From assembly GCA_009885995.1 (NCBI GenBank), contig VFJQ01000058.1, positions 1 to 64,000 on the forward strand: a stretch of DNA of 64,000 nucleotides, given 5' to 3'. Positions 36,697-44,882 of the stretch are shown here, piece after piece. Made by a program: the position numbers and the translations under genes. Source of the DNA: Verrucomicrobiota bacterium (GTDB taxonomy: Bacteria > Verrucomicrobiota > Verrucomicrobiia > Chthoniobacterales > Chthoniobacteraceae). Position 1 is the stretch's first letter. The number at the start of each line of letters is the position of its first letter. Below the pieces are notes generated by a model. It was not told where the DNA came from. It ran no database searches and worked only from the letters and a program-made list of their open reading frames with translations.

Positions 36697-37827
36697 TTAC
36701 TTGTGTTCGTGGTGCGGCGGGAGGGAGCCGCCGCCGGTTCCTCGCGCTCGGATCCGCCCGATCGCCCACTGGGCGTGCTCGGCGATGAGCGGCTCGGGGT
36801 CGCGCATGGCCTTCTCCAGCGCGGGGAGATCGTCGCTCGTGCCGACATTGCCGAGGGCGACGCAGACGTTGCGCAGAAAGCCGCGGCGCTTGATGCGCTT
36901 GATCGGGCTGCGGCGGAAGAGCGTGCGGAAGGCGTCGTCGTCGAGCGCGAGGAAGTCGCGCAGCGTCCAGCCGTGGACGAACTCGCGGGCGGCGAAGGCG
37001 GACTCGCGGGACTGCTGGGCGAAGCGGTTCCACGGGCAGACTTCGAGGCATTCGTCGCAGCCGTAGATGCGGTCGCCGAGCGCGGCGCGGAACTCCTCGG
37101 GGATCGGTCCCTTGTTTTCGATGGTGAGGTAGGAAAGACAGCGGCGCGCGTCGAGCCGCTGCGGGGCGGTGATGGCGCCCGTCGGGCACGCGACCATGCA
37201 GCGCACGCACTTGCCGCAGTGATCGCGCATCGGCTCGTCGGGATCGAGGCGCAGGGTGGTGAGCACTTCGGCGAGGAAGAGCCACGGGCCGAACTTCGTG
37301 CTGAGGAGCATCGTCGATTTCCCCTGCCAGCCCGCGCCGGCGAGCGCGGCGAAGTCGCGCTCGAGCATCGGGCCCGTGTCCACGTAGCAGCGCTGCTGCC
37401 CGCCGCGTTCGGTGAGCCACGCGTCGAGCGCGCGCAGCTTTGCGTCGATCACGTCGTGGTAGTCGTCGCCCCAGGCGTAGCGGGCGATGCGGCCATGGCC
37501 AGGAGTCAGGGGGTAGAGGGCAGGGGGCAGGGAGCAGGGAGCAGGGAGTGACTCGCTGATGGGGGCGTGCTCTGGCTCCGTGCTCCGTGCTCCCTGCTCC
37601 CTGCTCCAGTAGTTGAGTCCGAGCACGATCACCGACTGCGCTCCCGGCAGCACGAGCTGCGGGTCGGTGCGACGATCGGCGTTGCGCTCCAGCCACGCCA
37701 TCTCGCCGGCGCGGCCTTCGCCCAGCCACGCGCGAAACTCGCCCGCATGCGGCGGCGCGCCGGCGGGAGCGATGCGGCAGAGGTCGAAGCCGAGCGCGTG
37801 GGCGCGGGCGGCGAGTTCGGGTTTCAC
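36697..37827 (-). CDS. queG: epoxyqueuosine reductase, with an in-frame repeat insertion
   Basis: QueG reduces epoxyqueuosine to queuosine in tRNA, using cobalamin and two [4Fe-4S] clusters. The product shows GRIARYAWGDDYH, CYVDTGPMLERD, GKSTMLLSTKFGPWLFLAE, the cluster motifs CGKCVRCMVACPTGAI and CDECLEVCPWN, and a C-terminal HEAT-like part (FLRNVCVALGN). The GTG at 37827 gives a start (VKPELAARAHALGFD) matching the family; the frame is open further upstream. Between LGLNYWS and GHGRIARYAW about 35 extra residues (REQGARSTEPEHAPISESLP and on) are encoded by a palindromic repeat at 37497-37613. The insertion sits between conserved blocks and leaves them intact, so activity is plausible. Confidence 0.9.
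   Translation of the reverse strand: MKPELAARAHALGFDLCRIAPAGAPPHAGEFRAWLGEGRAGEMAWLERNADRRTDPQLVLPGAQSVIVLGLNYWSREQGARSTEPEHAPISESLPAPCSLPPALYPLTPGHGRIARYAWGDDYHDVIDAKLRALDAWLTERGGQQRCYVDTGPMLERDFAALAGAGWQGKSTMLLSTKFGPWLFLAEVLTTLRLDPDEPMRDHCGKCVRCMVACPTGAITAPQRLDARRCLSYLTIENKGPIPEEFRAALGDRIYGCDECLEVCPWNRFAQQSRESAFAAREFVHGWTLRDFLALDDDAFRTLFRRSPIKRIKRRGFLRNVCVALGNVGTSDDLPALEKAMRDPEPLIAEHAQWAIGRIRARGTGGGSLPPHHEHK
37497..37613. repeat. imperfect palindromic repeat inserted in frame inside queG
   Basis: The segment holds heptamer tandem units: GGGAGCA on the left (37529-37551) and CTCCCTGCTCC/CTCCGTGCTCC on the right (about 37580-37608). The two sides form a large imperfect inverted repeat. Its length keeps the queG frame open, so it is translated as a low-complexity Ser/Pro/Glu-rich loop. 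Confidence 0.7.
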
Positions 37828-37984
37828 GGGGCGAGAGTAGCACGCGGCGGGGCTTGTAAAAATCCCGGGTCGCGCGCTTGCGGGCTGTGGGCCGCTCTGC
37901 CAACGTCGGCGTCGCGTGAACTTCCACCCCAGTCCCAGCTCAGCCTCCACCAACCTCCGCACGCGCTAGACACTTCCCCGCACC

Positions 37985-39679
37985 GTGGCCCAGAACGAAG
38001 ACTACATCCTCGAAATCCTGCTCGAAACCGCGCTCGTGACGCGCAGCCAGATCGAGCGCGCGCGGTCCGAACGCACCGGGGATGAGACCGTCGTGAAGGC
38101 GCTCATTCGGGAGGGGATCGTGACCGAGGAGGACGTGATCCGCTCGCTGGCGAGCCACGCGTCGATGGACTTCGTGGACCTGAACGGGCTCGCGGTGCCG
38201 CCGGAAGTGATCAATCAGGTGCCGAAGGAAGTGGCCAAGCGTTTCAACGTGATCCCCGTCGTCGAGACCGACACGGGGCTGATGATCGCGGTGTCCAACC
38301 CGCTCGATTTCGACACGTTCGACGCGATGCACGCGGTGCTGAAGCGCGACATCGAATTCGTCTGCGCCACGCCCGATGCGATCCGCACGGCGTATCGGAA
38401 ATATTACGCCAGCGCGGATGAAGCCGCCGACGAACTCGACTCCGCGCTCGGCCACATCGAGTTCTCCGGCGAAGGCGGAGTCGGCAGCGCCGAGGGCGAT
38501 ACGGTGGACGCGCCGATCATCAAGATGGTCACGATGATGCTCATCGAGGCCTACAACATGAGGGCGAGCGACATTCACCTCGAGCCGCTGGAGAAGCGTT
38601 TCCGCGTCCGCTTCCGCATCGACGGCGTGCTGGCCGAGATGCAGAACCCGCCGAAGAAACTCCAATCGGCGATCATCTCGCGGCTGAAGATCATGAGCGG
38701 TTCGATGTCCATCGCGGAGAAGCGTCTGCCGCAAGACGGGCGCATCCAGGTGAAGATGGGCAAGAAGGCGATCGACTTGCGCGTGAGCTCCGTGCCGACC
38801 GTGCATGGCGAATCGATCGTCATGCGTATCCTCGACAAGGGCGCGCTCACGCTGGGCCTGCCGCAGCTCGGGTTTCTCTCGGACGACCAGGAGACGTTCG
38901 AGAAACTCATCATGCTGCCCGACGGCATCCTGCTCGTCACGGGGCCGACGGGCTCGGGCAAGACGACGACGCTTTACGCCTGTCTGAACTACATCAACAA
39001 GCCGGACAAGAAGCTGATCACCGTCGAGGACCCGGTCGAATACCAGATGTCCGGCATCAACCAGGTGCAGGTGAATACGGAGATCGGCATGACCTTCCCT
39101 GCGGCGCTCCGGTCGATCCTGCGCCAGGCGCCGAACATCATCATGATCGGTGAAATTCGAGACGCCGAGACCGCGAACATCGCGATCAATGCATCGCTGA
39201 CCGGCCACCTTGTCTTCTCGACGCTGCACACAAACGACGCGCCGAGCGCCGTCGCGCGTCTGGTCGATATCGGCGTGCAGCCCTTCCTCGTCAGCTCCGC
39301 CACCCGCGCGATCGTGGCGCAGCGGCTCGTCCGGAAAATCTGCGCGAACTGCAAGCAACCGTCCGAATTGAGCGAGGCGGAGATGGAGTCGCTCGGCATC
39401 GATTTCACCCAGCTCTCCGAGGCCAGCGTGAGCAAGGGCGCGGGCTGCGACGTCTGCAAACACCGCGGCTACAAGGGCCGCGCCGGCATCTTCGAGATGT
39501 TCCTCATCGATGACGAAGTGCGGCACATGATCAACAACAAGTCCAACACCGTGGAACTGCGCAAGCGTGCCCGCGAGATGGGCATGCGCACGCTGCGCGA
39601 GGATGGCATCCGCAAGGTGCTCTCGGGCATGACGACCGCCGAGGAGGTCATCTCGGCGTCGATGGGAGACGAAGGCTAG
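37985..39679 (+). CDS. pilB: type IV pilus / type II secretion assembly ATPase, first copy
   Basis: The 564-residue GspE/PilB ATPase starts at GTG 37985. Its N-terminal T2SSE_N domain runs to about residue 150. The catalytic core has the GPTGSGKTTTLYA Walker A (about 320-332), the Asp box VEDPVEY, the Walker B-like IMIGEIRDAETANIA and the His box LVFSTLHTNDAPSAVARL. A zinc module of two CxxC pairs (CANC at about 452 and CDVC at about 488) follows. It powers pilin polymerisation or pseudopilus assembly at the inner membrane. pilT follows 8 nt downstream and a second pilB-like gene 9 nt after that. No pilC or pilin genes are in view. Confidence 0.92.
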   Translation: MAQNEDYILEILLETALVTRSQIERARSERTGDETVVKALIREGIVTEEDVIRSLASHASMDFVDLNGLAVPPEVINQVPKEVAKRFNVIPVVETDTGLMIAVSNPLDFDTFDAMHAVLKRDIEFVCATPDAIRTAYRKYYASADEAADELDSALGHIEFSGEGGVGSAEGDTVDAPIIKMVTMMLIEAYNMRASDIHLEPLEKRFRVRFRIDGVLAEMQNPPKKLQSAIISRLKIMSGSMSIAEKRLPQDGRIQVKMGKKAIDLRVSSVPTVHGESIVMRILDKGALTLGLPQLGFLSDDQETFEKLIMLPDGILLVTGPTGSGKTTTLYACLNYINKPDKKLITVEDPVEYQMSGINQVQVNTEIGMTFPAALRSILRQAPNIIMIGEIRDAETANIAINASLTGHLVFSTLHTNDAPSAVARLVDIGVQPFLVSSATRAIVAQRLVRKICANCKQPSELSEAEMESLGIDFTQLSEASVSKGAGCDVCKHRGYKGRAGIFEMFLIDDEVRHMINNKSNTVELRKRAREMGMRTLREDGIRKVLSGMTTAEEVISASMGDEG

Positions 39680-39687
39680 CCCGAGCG

Positions 39688-40860
39688 ATGGCCCTCTTCG
39701 GCATCGGCAAGACTCCCGCGCCCGCGCCGACACTCGCGCCGGCCGCGCCGCGCGTGTCCACCGTGCCGGTCACGAGCGGCGGCGGGCTCACGCCGATGGA
39801 GGACTTGCTCCGGCTCTGCGTGGATGAAGGCGGGAGCGACATCCACATCACCGTCGGTGCGCCGCCCGCGGTGCGCATCAAGGGCGCGCTCATCAAACTC
39901 CAACTCCGCCCGCTCGCGGCGGACGACACCGAGACGCTCGCGCGCTCGATCGCGAGCGAAGGCGTGCTGCACCGCGTGAACACCGATGGCAGCGCGGACT
40001 TCGGCCTCACCTTCCGCGAGAACAACCGCTTCCGCGTCTCGCTCTTCCGGCAGAAGGGCAGCCTCGCGATGGCGCTGCGGCTCATCCCGCGCCGCCTGCT
40101 CACGCTCGATGAGATCGGCTTCCCGCCCGTCGTCACGGAGCTGCTCTACCAGCCGCGCGGGCTCATCCTCGTCACCGGCCCGACCGGCTCGGGCAAGACG
40201 ACGACGCTGGCGTCGATGCTCGACGTCATCAACAGCACCACCGACTCGCACATCGTCACGATCGAAGATCCGATCGAGTATTTCCACGAGCACAAGAAAG
40301 GGCTCGTGGCGCAGCGCGAACTCGGCACCGACGTGCCCACCTTCGCCGACGGATTGCGCCGCGCGTTGCGGCAGGATCCGGATGTGATCCTCGTCGGCGA
40401 AATGCGCGACCTCGAGACGATGGAAACCGCGATCACCGCGGCAGAGACCGGCCACCTCGTCTTCTCCACGCTGCACACCACGGGCGCCTCGCGCACCGTC
40501 GATCGCATCATCGACGCCTTCCCCGCCGACCAGCAGCAGATGATCCGCGTGCAGCTCTCGACGAATCTCAAAGCCGTCGTCTCGCAGATCCTGCTCCCGC
40601 GCGCCGACGGCACCGGACGGGTCGCGGCGTTCGAGATCATGATCAACACGCCGTCCATCGGCGCGCTCATCCGCAAGAACGAAACCTACCGGCTCGGCAA
40701 CGACATCCTGACCGGCGCGAAATACGGCATGGTCTCGCTCGAGCAATCGCTCGTGAATCTCTGCGGTCGCGGCCTCATCACGCGCGAGCAAGTGCTCGCC
40801 AAGTGCCAGGATGCCCAAGCCGCCGAGCAACTCCTCGCTTCACTCCCAACCCGCCGCTGA
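39688..40860 (+). CDS. pilT: twitching motility retraction ATPase PilT
   Basis: The 390-residue product lacks the long PilB N-terminus and the zinc module and has the PilT core. It shows GGSDIHITVGAPPAVRIKG, the Walker A GPTGSGKTTT (about 163-172), VTIEDPIEY, VILVGEMRDLETMETAI, LVFSTLHTTGASRTVDRIID and the IRKNETYRLGN region where PilT carries its AIRNLIRE retraction motif. It depolymerises type IV pili. It has an extra Pro/Ala-rich N-terminal segment of about 30 residues. Tight spacing to both flanking pilB-like genes indicates one transcript. Confidence 0.92.
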   Translation: MALFGIGKTPAPAPTLAPAAPRVSTVPVTSGGGLTPMEDLLRLCVDEGGSDIHITVGAPPAVRIKGALIKLQLRPLAADDTETLARSIASEGVLHRVNTDGSADFGLTFRENNRFRVSLFRQKGSLAMALRLIPRRLLTLDEIGFPPVVTELLYQPRGLILVTGPTGSGKTTTLASMLDVINSTTDSHIVTIEDPIEYFHEHKKGLVAQRELGTDVPTFADGLRRALRQDPDVILVGEMRDLETMETAITAAETGHLVFSTLHTTGASRTVDRIIDAFPADQQQMIRVQLSTNLKAVVSQILLPRADGTGRVAAFEIMINTPSIGALIRKNETYRLGNDILTGAKYGMVSLEQSLVNLCGRGLITREQVLAKCQDAQAAEQLLASLPTRR

Positions 40861-40869
40861 TTTTCCGCC

Positions 40870-42555
40870 ATGAACGCCAAGCAAGTCCTCGAAATCTTCG
40901 CCGAACAAGGAATCATCGACCAGCAGCAGCTCGAAGACATGGTCCAGGAGGTGAACCAGACCGGCAAATCGGTCGCGCAGGTGATGGTCGATTACCAGGT
41001 GTGCGACGAGAACCAGTTCTACCAGATGATCGCCGACGCGCTCGGCGCGGAGTTCGTGAACTTGGAAGGCTACGAGCCGCCCTTGGATGTCCTGCGCCTC
41101 ATGCCGGCGGGCCTCGCCATTTTGCACAAGGCGCTGCCGATCGGCCGCGAAGGCAACACCATCCAACTCGCCCTCGCCGATCCGCTCAACCAGCAGACCG
41201 CCGAGGAATTGCGCTTCGCCCTCGATAAGGAGATCCAGGTCATCGTCGCGCCCGTGTGGCAGATCGAAGATTTGATCAAGCGCTGCTACGGCACCGACGC
41301 CGCGAGCATGGACGAGATCCTCAAGGAACTCGGCGGCGGTGTGGAATACGGCGCCGACGGTGGCGGCATCGACCTCAAGGCGCTCGAAGCCGAGGCGAAT
41401 GCGACGCCGATCATTCGTTACGTGGACTTAATCCTCTACCAGGCGATCCAGGATCGCGCGTCGGACATCCATTTCGAGCCGTTCGAGAACGAGTTCAAGA
41501 TCCGCTACCGCGTGGACGGTGCGCTCTACGAGATGGCGCCGCCGCCGCGCCACCTGGCGATGCCGGTGATCTCGCGCGTGAAGGTGATGAGCAACTTGAA
41601 CATCGCCGAGCGCCGCCTGCCGCAGGACGGGCGTATTCAAAAGATCATCGCGGGCCGGCCGGTCGATTTGCGCGTGAGCACGCTGCCCACGCAGTTCGGC
41701 GAGAGCGTCGTGCTGCGCGTGCTCGATCGCTCGGTGGTGAATCTCAACCTCGAGGCGCTCGGCATGCCGCCGAGCATCTACAACTACCTGCTCCACACCA
41801 TCGAGAAGCCGAACGGCATCTTCATCGTCACCGGCCCGACCGGCAGCGGCAAGACGACGACGCTTTACGCCGCGCTGAACAAGATCAACACCATCGACTC
41901 GAAGGTGCTCACCGCGGAAGACCCGGTCGAATACGAACTCGAAGGCATCATCCAGGTGCCGGTGAATGAAAACATCGGCCTCACCTTCGCCCGCGTGCTC
42001 CGCGCCTTCCTGCGTCAGGATCCGGATCGCATCATGGTCGGTGAAACGCGCGACCTCGAGACGGCGCAGATCGCCATCCAGGCCTCGCTCACCGGCCATC
42101 TCGTCTTCACCACGCTGCACACGAACGACTCGCCCGGCGCCGTCACGCGTCTCATCGACATGGGCGTCGAGCCGTTCCTCATTAGCGCATCGCTCGAGGG
42201 CGTGCTCGGCCAGCGGCTCATCCGCAAAATCTGCCCGAACTGCAGCACCGCCTACGAGCCGACCGAGAGCGTGCTCGCGCAGCTCGGCCTCAGCCCGCAC
42301 GAGATCGGCGACAAATCCTTCTACTACGGACGCGGCTGCGACGTGTGCAACAACACCGGCTACAAGGCGCGCAAAGGCCTCTACGAATTGCTCAATATCA
42401 CCGACCCGCTGCGCGAGATGATCAACCAGCGCGCGCCGAGCGTGGTGCTGAAGCAGAAGGCCATCGAGCTCGGCATGACCACGCTGCGCCAGGACGGCCT
42501 GCGCTGCATCTACGACGGCGAGACGACGATCGAGGAAGTCCTCAAATACACGTAG
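40870..42555 (+). CDS. type IV pilus / type II secretion assembly ATPase, second copy
   Basis: This 561-residue GspE/PilB paralogue has MNAKQVLEIFAEQGIIDQQQ at its start, a full N-terminal domain, and Walker A GPTGSGKTTTLYAAL (about 322-336). AEDPVEYELEG, IMVGETRDLETAQIAIQAS and LVFTTLHTNDSPGAVTRLID follow. The zinc module is CPNC...CDVCNNTGYKARKGLYELL. It shares the architecture of the first copy but differs throughout, so the duplication is old. The two may serve different machines (pilus and type II secretion) or form mixed rings. That is inference. An aldehyde dehydrogenase gene starts 14 nt after its stop. Confidence 0.92.
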   Translation: MNAKQVLEIFAEQGIIDQQQLEDMVQEVNQTGKSVAQVMVDYQVCDENQFYQMIADALGAEFVNLEGYEPPLDVLRLMPAGLAILHKALPIGREGNTIQLALADPLNQQTAEELRFALDKEIQVIVAPVWQIEDLIKRCYGTDAASMDEILKELGGGVEYGADGGGIDLKALEAEANATPIIRYVDLILYQAIQDRASDIHFEPFENEFKIRYRVDGALYEMAPPPRHLAMPVISRVKVMSNLNIAERRLPQDGRIQKIIAGRPVDLRVSTLPTQFGESVVLRVLDRSVVNLNLEALGMPPSIYNYLLHTIEKPNGIFIVTGPTGSGKTTTLYAALNKINTIDSKVLTAEDPVEYELEGIIQVPVNENIGLTFARVLRAFLRQDPDRIMVGETRDLETAQIAIQASLTGHLVFTTLHTNDSPGAVTRLIDMGVEPFLISASLEGVLGQRLIRKICPNCSTAYEPTESVLAQLGLSPHEIGDKSFYYGRGCDVCNNTGYKARKGLYELLNITDPLREMINQRAPSVVLKQKAIELGMTTLRQDGLRCIYDGETTIEEVLKYT

Positions 42556-42569
42556 CCGAGCGCGCGACG

Positions 42570-43973
42570 ATGCAGCGCTGGCGCAACCGCAGCCCGGGCG
42601 ATCTCTCGATCGAACTCGACGAGGTCGAGGCCATGCTGGTCGAGCCCGCCATCGCTGCGGCGGAGAAGGCGGCGCGCGAATGGGCGCGCACGCCGCTGAG
42701 CGAGCGGATCGCGTGTTTGCGCGGCGCGCAGGCGCGGATCGCTGCGGAGAAGGAAGCACTCGCGCGCGGCATCGCGATCGAGACCGGCAAGCCCATCAGC
42801 GAAGCGCGGGGCGAACTCGGCGCGGTCATCGCGAAGTTCGATCTCACCATCGAAGACGCGGAGCAGCACCTCGCGCGGCGCGAGGTGGCGGGTGGTCCGC
42901 ATCCCGCCTTCGTGCGACAGGCCGCACGCGGTCCCGCGGTGGTGATCGCGCCGTTCAACTTCCCGCTCCACCTCGGAAACGGCGCGTTGCTCGCGCACCT
43001 CGCTGCGGGCAATACGGTGATCTTCAAGCCCTCGCCGCTTGCCGCTGTCGTCGCCGGGCGTTACGCGGAACTGATGCGCGAGAGTTTTCCTCCGGGCGTC
43101 TTCGGCTTCGTGCAGGGCGGAGCGGAGGAAGCGCAGGCGCTCTGCCTCGACTCGCGTATCCGCGCCGTCTGCTTCACCGGCTCCGTGCCCGTCGGTCGCG
43201 CGCTCGCGAAAGCGCTCTCGGAGGACTACTCGAAGGAACTCGCGCTCGAACTTGGGGGACGCAACGCCGCGATCGTCTGTGCCGACGCCGACCTCGAACT
43301 CGCCGCGCGCTCCATCGCCGATGCGATGTGCCTCACGTGCGGACAGCGCTGCAACGCGACGAGTCGTGTCCTCGTCGATGCACGCGTGGCGGAAGGTTTC
43401 GCCGCGAAGCTCGCAGACGAGGTTGCGAAGTGGACACCCGGCGATCCGCTCGACGATGCCACGAAGCTCGGTCCGCTCATCAGCGACGCGGCGGTGCAAC
43501 GCTACGCGGCGTTGCTCGACGAGCACGCCGACTGGCTCGTAAAGGGTGGAAGCGGCGCCCCGCCGCTTCGCGCACACCGAAGCGGCGGGGCGCCGCTTCC
43601 ACCATTGCGCGGCCACTTCGTCCTGCCCGCCGTTCGTCGCGGCGCGACGCGTCCGGACATCGAGTGCTTTGTGCCGATTGCGGACTTCGACACCTTTACC
43701 GACCTCGACGAAGCCGTAGCGAAGAACAACGCGTCGCCTTTCGGCCTCACCGCATCCGTCTTCACCCGCTCGGAAGAAACCTTCTCGCAACTCGCCGACG
43801 AACTCCGCGTCTCCAATCTCTACGCGAACCTGCCCACGACGTTCTCGCCATCCACGCTTCCGTTCGGCGGCTGGGGCCTCTCCGGCAATGGCCGCCCCGG
43901 CGGTCGCGGCTTCATTCGCTTTTGCACGAGCGAGCAAGCCATTCAGCTAGGCAAGGACACCTTCGCCCGCTAA
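42570..43973 (+). CDS. NAD(P)-dependent aldehyde dehydrogenase (AstD-like), with an in-frame repeat insertion
   Basis: The 467-residue product is an aldehyde dehydrogenase closest by eye to succinylglutamate-semialdehyde dehydrogenase. It has VVIAPFNFPLHLGNGALLAHLAAGN, VIFKPSP, FTGSVPVGR, catalytic Glu227 (LALELGGRN) and catalytic Cys261 (CGQRCNATSR). The C-terminal LPFGGWGLSGNGRPGG is also present. Between WLVKGG and GHFVLPAV about 22 residues (SGAPPLRAHRSGGAPLPPLR) are encoded by a perfect palindrome at 43545-43603. The polyamine transporter genes potC, potD and potB follow from 10 nt downstream, so oxidation of polyamine-derived or amino-acid-derived aldehydes is plausible. The precise substrate is not proven, so no symbol is given. 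Confidence 0.88.
   Translation: MQRWRNRSPGDLSIELDEVEAMLVEPAIAAAEKAAREWARTPLSERIACLRGAQARIAAEKEALARGIAIETGKPISEARGELGAVIAKFDLTIEDAEQHLARREVAGGPHPAFVRQAARGPAVVIAPFNFPLHLGNGALLAHLAAGNTVIFKPSPLAAVVAGRYAELMRESFPPGVFGFVQGGAEEAQALCLDSRIRAVCFTGSVPVGRALAKALSEDYSKELALELGGRNAAIVCADADLELAARSIADAMCLTCGQRCNATSRVLVDARVAEGFAAKLADEVAKWTPGDPLDDATKLGPLISDAAVQRYAALLDEHADWLVKGGSGAPPLRAHRSGGAPLPPLRGHFVLPAVRRGATRPDIECFVPIADFDTFTDLDEAVAKNNASPFGLTASVFTRSEETFSQLADELRVSNLYANLPTTFSPSTLPFGGWGLSGNGRPGGRGFIRFCTSEQAIQLGKDTFAR
43545..43603. repeat. perfect 26-bp palindromic repeat inside the aldehyde dehydrogenase gene
   Basis: Arm 43545-43570 starts GGTGGAAGCGGCGCC and ends GCCGCTTCG. Its exact reverse complement occupies 43578-43603, around a 7-nt loop (CGCACAC). 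The element is translated in frame as a Gly/Pro/Ala/Arg-rich loop on the protein surface region between two conserved blocks. A perfect 26-bp stem suggests recent insertion or strong selection on DNA/RNA structure. Confidence 0.85.
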
Positions 43974-43982
43974 GACGCCCGC

Positions 43983-44861
43983 ATGACGCGTTCGCTTCGA
44001 CTGCCTTCGGGGCTCAAGCTGATGAACCTCCTCCTCGGGAGCTGGACCGGCGTCGTCTTCGCGTTCCTCTACATCCCGATCCTCCTGCTGATCGTGTTTT
44101 CCTTCAACGATTCGCAGCTCAACCTGCGCTGGGAAGGCTTCACGCTCGATTGGTATCGCGCGCTCGCGGAGGACACGGTGCTCATCGACGCGCTGAAGAA
44201 CACGCTCATCATCGCGGCGATCACCACCGCGATCTCGGTCGTCATCGGCACCGTCGGCGCGTGGCTGCTCTACCGCTACACCTACCCGTGGCGGAAGCTG
44301 GTCAACACGCTGATCTTCATCCCGATGGCGATCCCGGAGATCATCATGGGCATCAGCCTGCTCATCCTTTTCAGCATGACGATGAGCTTGCTGGAAAGCT
44401 GGCAGGCGCTCGAATGGATGCCGCAGTGGTATCAGGAACTCACCATCCAGCGCGGCTTCACGACGGTGATCATTGCGCATGTCACGTTCTGCTTCCCGTT
44501 CGTGCTCGTGGCGGTGCAGGCGCGGCTGGTCGGTGCTGATGCTTCGTTGGAAGAGGCGGCGATGGATCTGGGCGCGACACCGCTGAAGGCGTTCTGGTTC
44601 GTGATGGTGCCCTACATGTTGCCCGCGATCATCTCGGGCGCGCTCATGGCCTTCACGCTGTCGATGGATGAGATCATCATCAGTTGGTTCACCGCCGGGC
44701 CGGATTCGCAGACGCTGCCGCTGAAGATCTTCGCGCGGGTGAAGAAGGGCCTCGACCCCTCGCTCAACGCCATCTCGACCGTCTTCATTCTTGCCACTGC
44801 GGGGCTCGTGGTGCTTTCAGAATGGATCAAGAGATCGAGCCGCGAAGTTTCCAAACGCTAA
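43983..44861 (+). CDS. potC: spermidine/putrescine-type ABC transporter permease PotC
   Basis: The 292-residue membrane protein has six predicted TM segments, a first-segment IPILLLIVFSFNDSQ motif, and FTLDWYRAL. The ABC-permease EAA loop is present as EEAAMDLGATPLKAFWFVMVP, and the end contains SMDEIIISWFTAGP. These are PotC signatures. It would form the inner-membrane channel with PotB. The binding-protein gene follows 21 nt downstream, and the aldehyde dehydrogenase gene ends 9 nt before. The order C-D-B is unusual compared with E. coli A-B-C-D, and no PotA ATPase gene is present. Confidence 0.9.
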   Translation: MTRSLRLPSGLKLMNLLLGSWTGVVFAFLYIPILLLIVFSFNDSQLNLRWEGFTLDWYRALAEDTVLIDALKNTLIIAAITTAISVVIGTVGAWLLYRYTYPWRKLVNTLIFIPMAIPEIIMGISLLILFSMTMSLLESWQALEWMPQWYQELTIQRGFTTVIIAHVTFCFPFVLVAVQARLVGADASLEEAAMDLGATPLKAFWFVMVPYMLPAIISGALMAFTLSMDEIIISWFTAGPDSQTLPLKIFARVKKGLDPSLNAISTVFILATAGLVVLSEWIKRSSREVSKR

Positions 44862-44882
44862 ACCTAGACTAAACAAACTCCT

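Noticed and set aside
39674-40860. Antisense frame over pilT (minus strand) with ATP-binding-like strings
   Set aside because: PilT on the plus strand has complete Walker and His boxes. The antisense translation has no motif.
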